Positions 5,798 through 5,808 of a stretch of 5,808 nucleotides of DNA are shown here, in pieces. Below the pieces are notes generated by a model. That model was not told the origin of the DNA. It ran no database searches and worked only from the letters and a program-made list of their open reading frames with translations. This DNA comes from JBATTK01 sp049670505 (lineage in GTDB: Bacteria > Bacteroidota > Bacteroidia > Flavobacteriales > Flavobacteriaceae), in contig JBATTK010000057.1 in assembly GCA_049670505.1 (NCBI GenBank), positions 1-5,808 of the forward strand. The letters are read 5' to 3'. Both the position numbers and the translations under genes were made by a program. Position 1 is the stretch's first letter. Each line of letters opens with the position of its first letter.

Positions 5798-5808
5798 CGT
5801 TCCTCGGT

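Overview
The window looks like a low-GC accessory stretch from a member of the Bacteroidota, most likely a flavobacterium. The clues are AT-rich coding with AAA/GAA/TTA-type codons, no classical Shine-Dalgarno sites, a cytoplasmic-membrane LytS-type kinase paired with a LytTR regulator, and intergenic repeats of the CCTTCG..AAGCTCAGG type. The family assignment rests on general resemblance, not on a database match.

Layout. Bases 1-450 hold no gene that I can support. They are a patchwork of palindromes and hairpins: a terminator-like hairpin at 13-37, a palindrome at 73-86, a CCTTCG/AAGCTCAGG repeat at 127-145, a possible three-way junction at 179-242, and simple hairpins at 292-312 and 391-407. 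Two genes on the minus strand follow, probably one operon read from 3747 down to 451. The first encodes a lipoprotein with a serine-beta-lactamase-like fold (2503-3747). After a 63-base spacer comes a secreted fusion of an esterase D-type alpha/beta hydrolase with a serine-beta-lactamase-family domain (451-2439). A 203-base divergent intergenic region (3748-3950) separates these from a plus-strand two-component operon: a four-helix membrane histidine kinase (3951-4958), overlapping by 8 bases a LytTR response regulator (4951-5649). The tail (5650-5808) is non-coding and contains a pair of diverged direct repeats and a long mismatched hairpin.

How it may work together (inference). The kinase senses a membrane or envelope signal, and its LytTR regulator may control its own operon, the divergent hydrolase operon, or both, through the shared intergenic region, where an inverted repeat and CCAT-type half-sites are visible. 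The hydrolase operon pairs an envelope protein carrying two apparently intact serine hydrolase active sites with a beta-lactamase-like lipoprotein that has lost its catalytic Ser, Lys and Tyr (LITQ in place of SxxK, FSN in place of YxN). The most interesting reading is an active enzyme with a dead, membrane-anchored partner under dedicated sensory control. The substrate cannot be read from the sequence.
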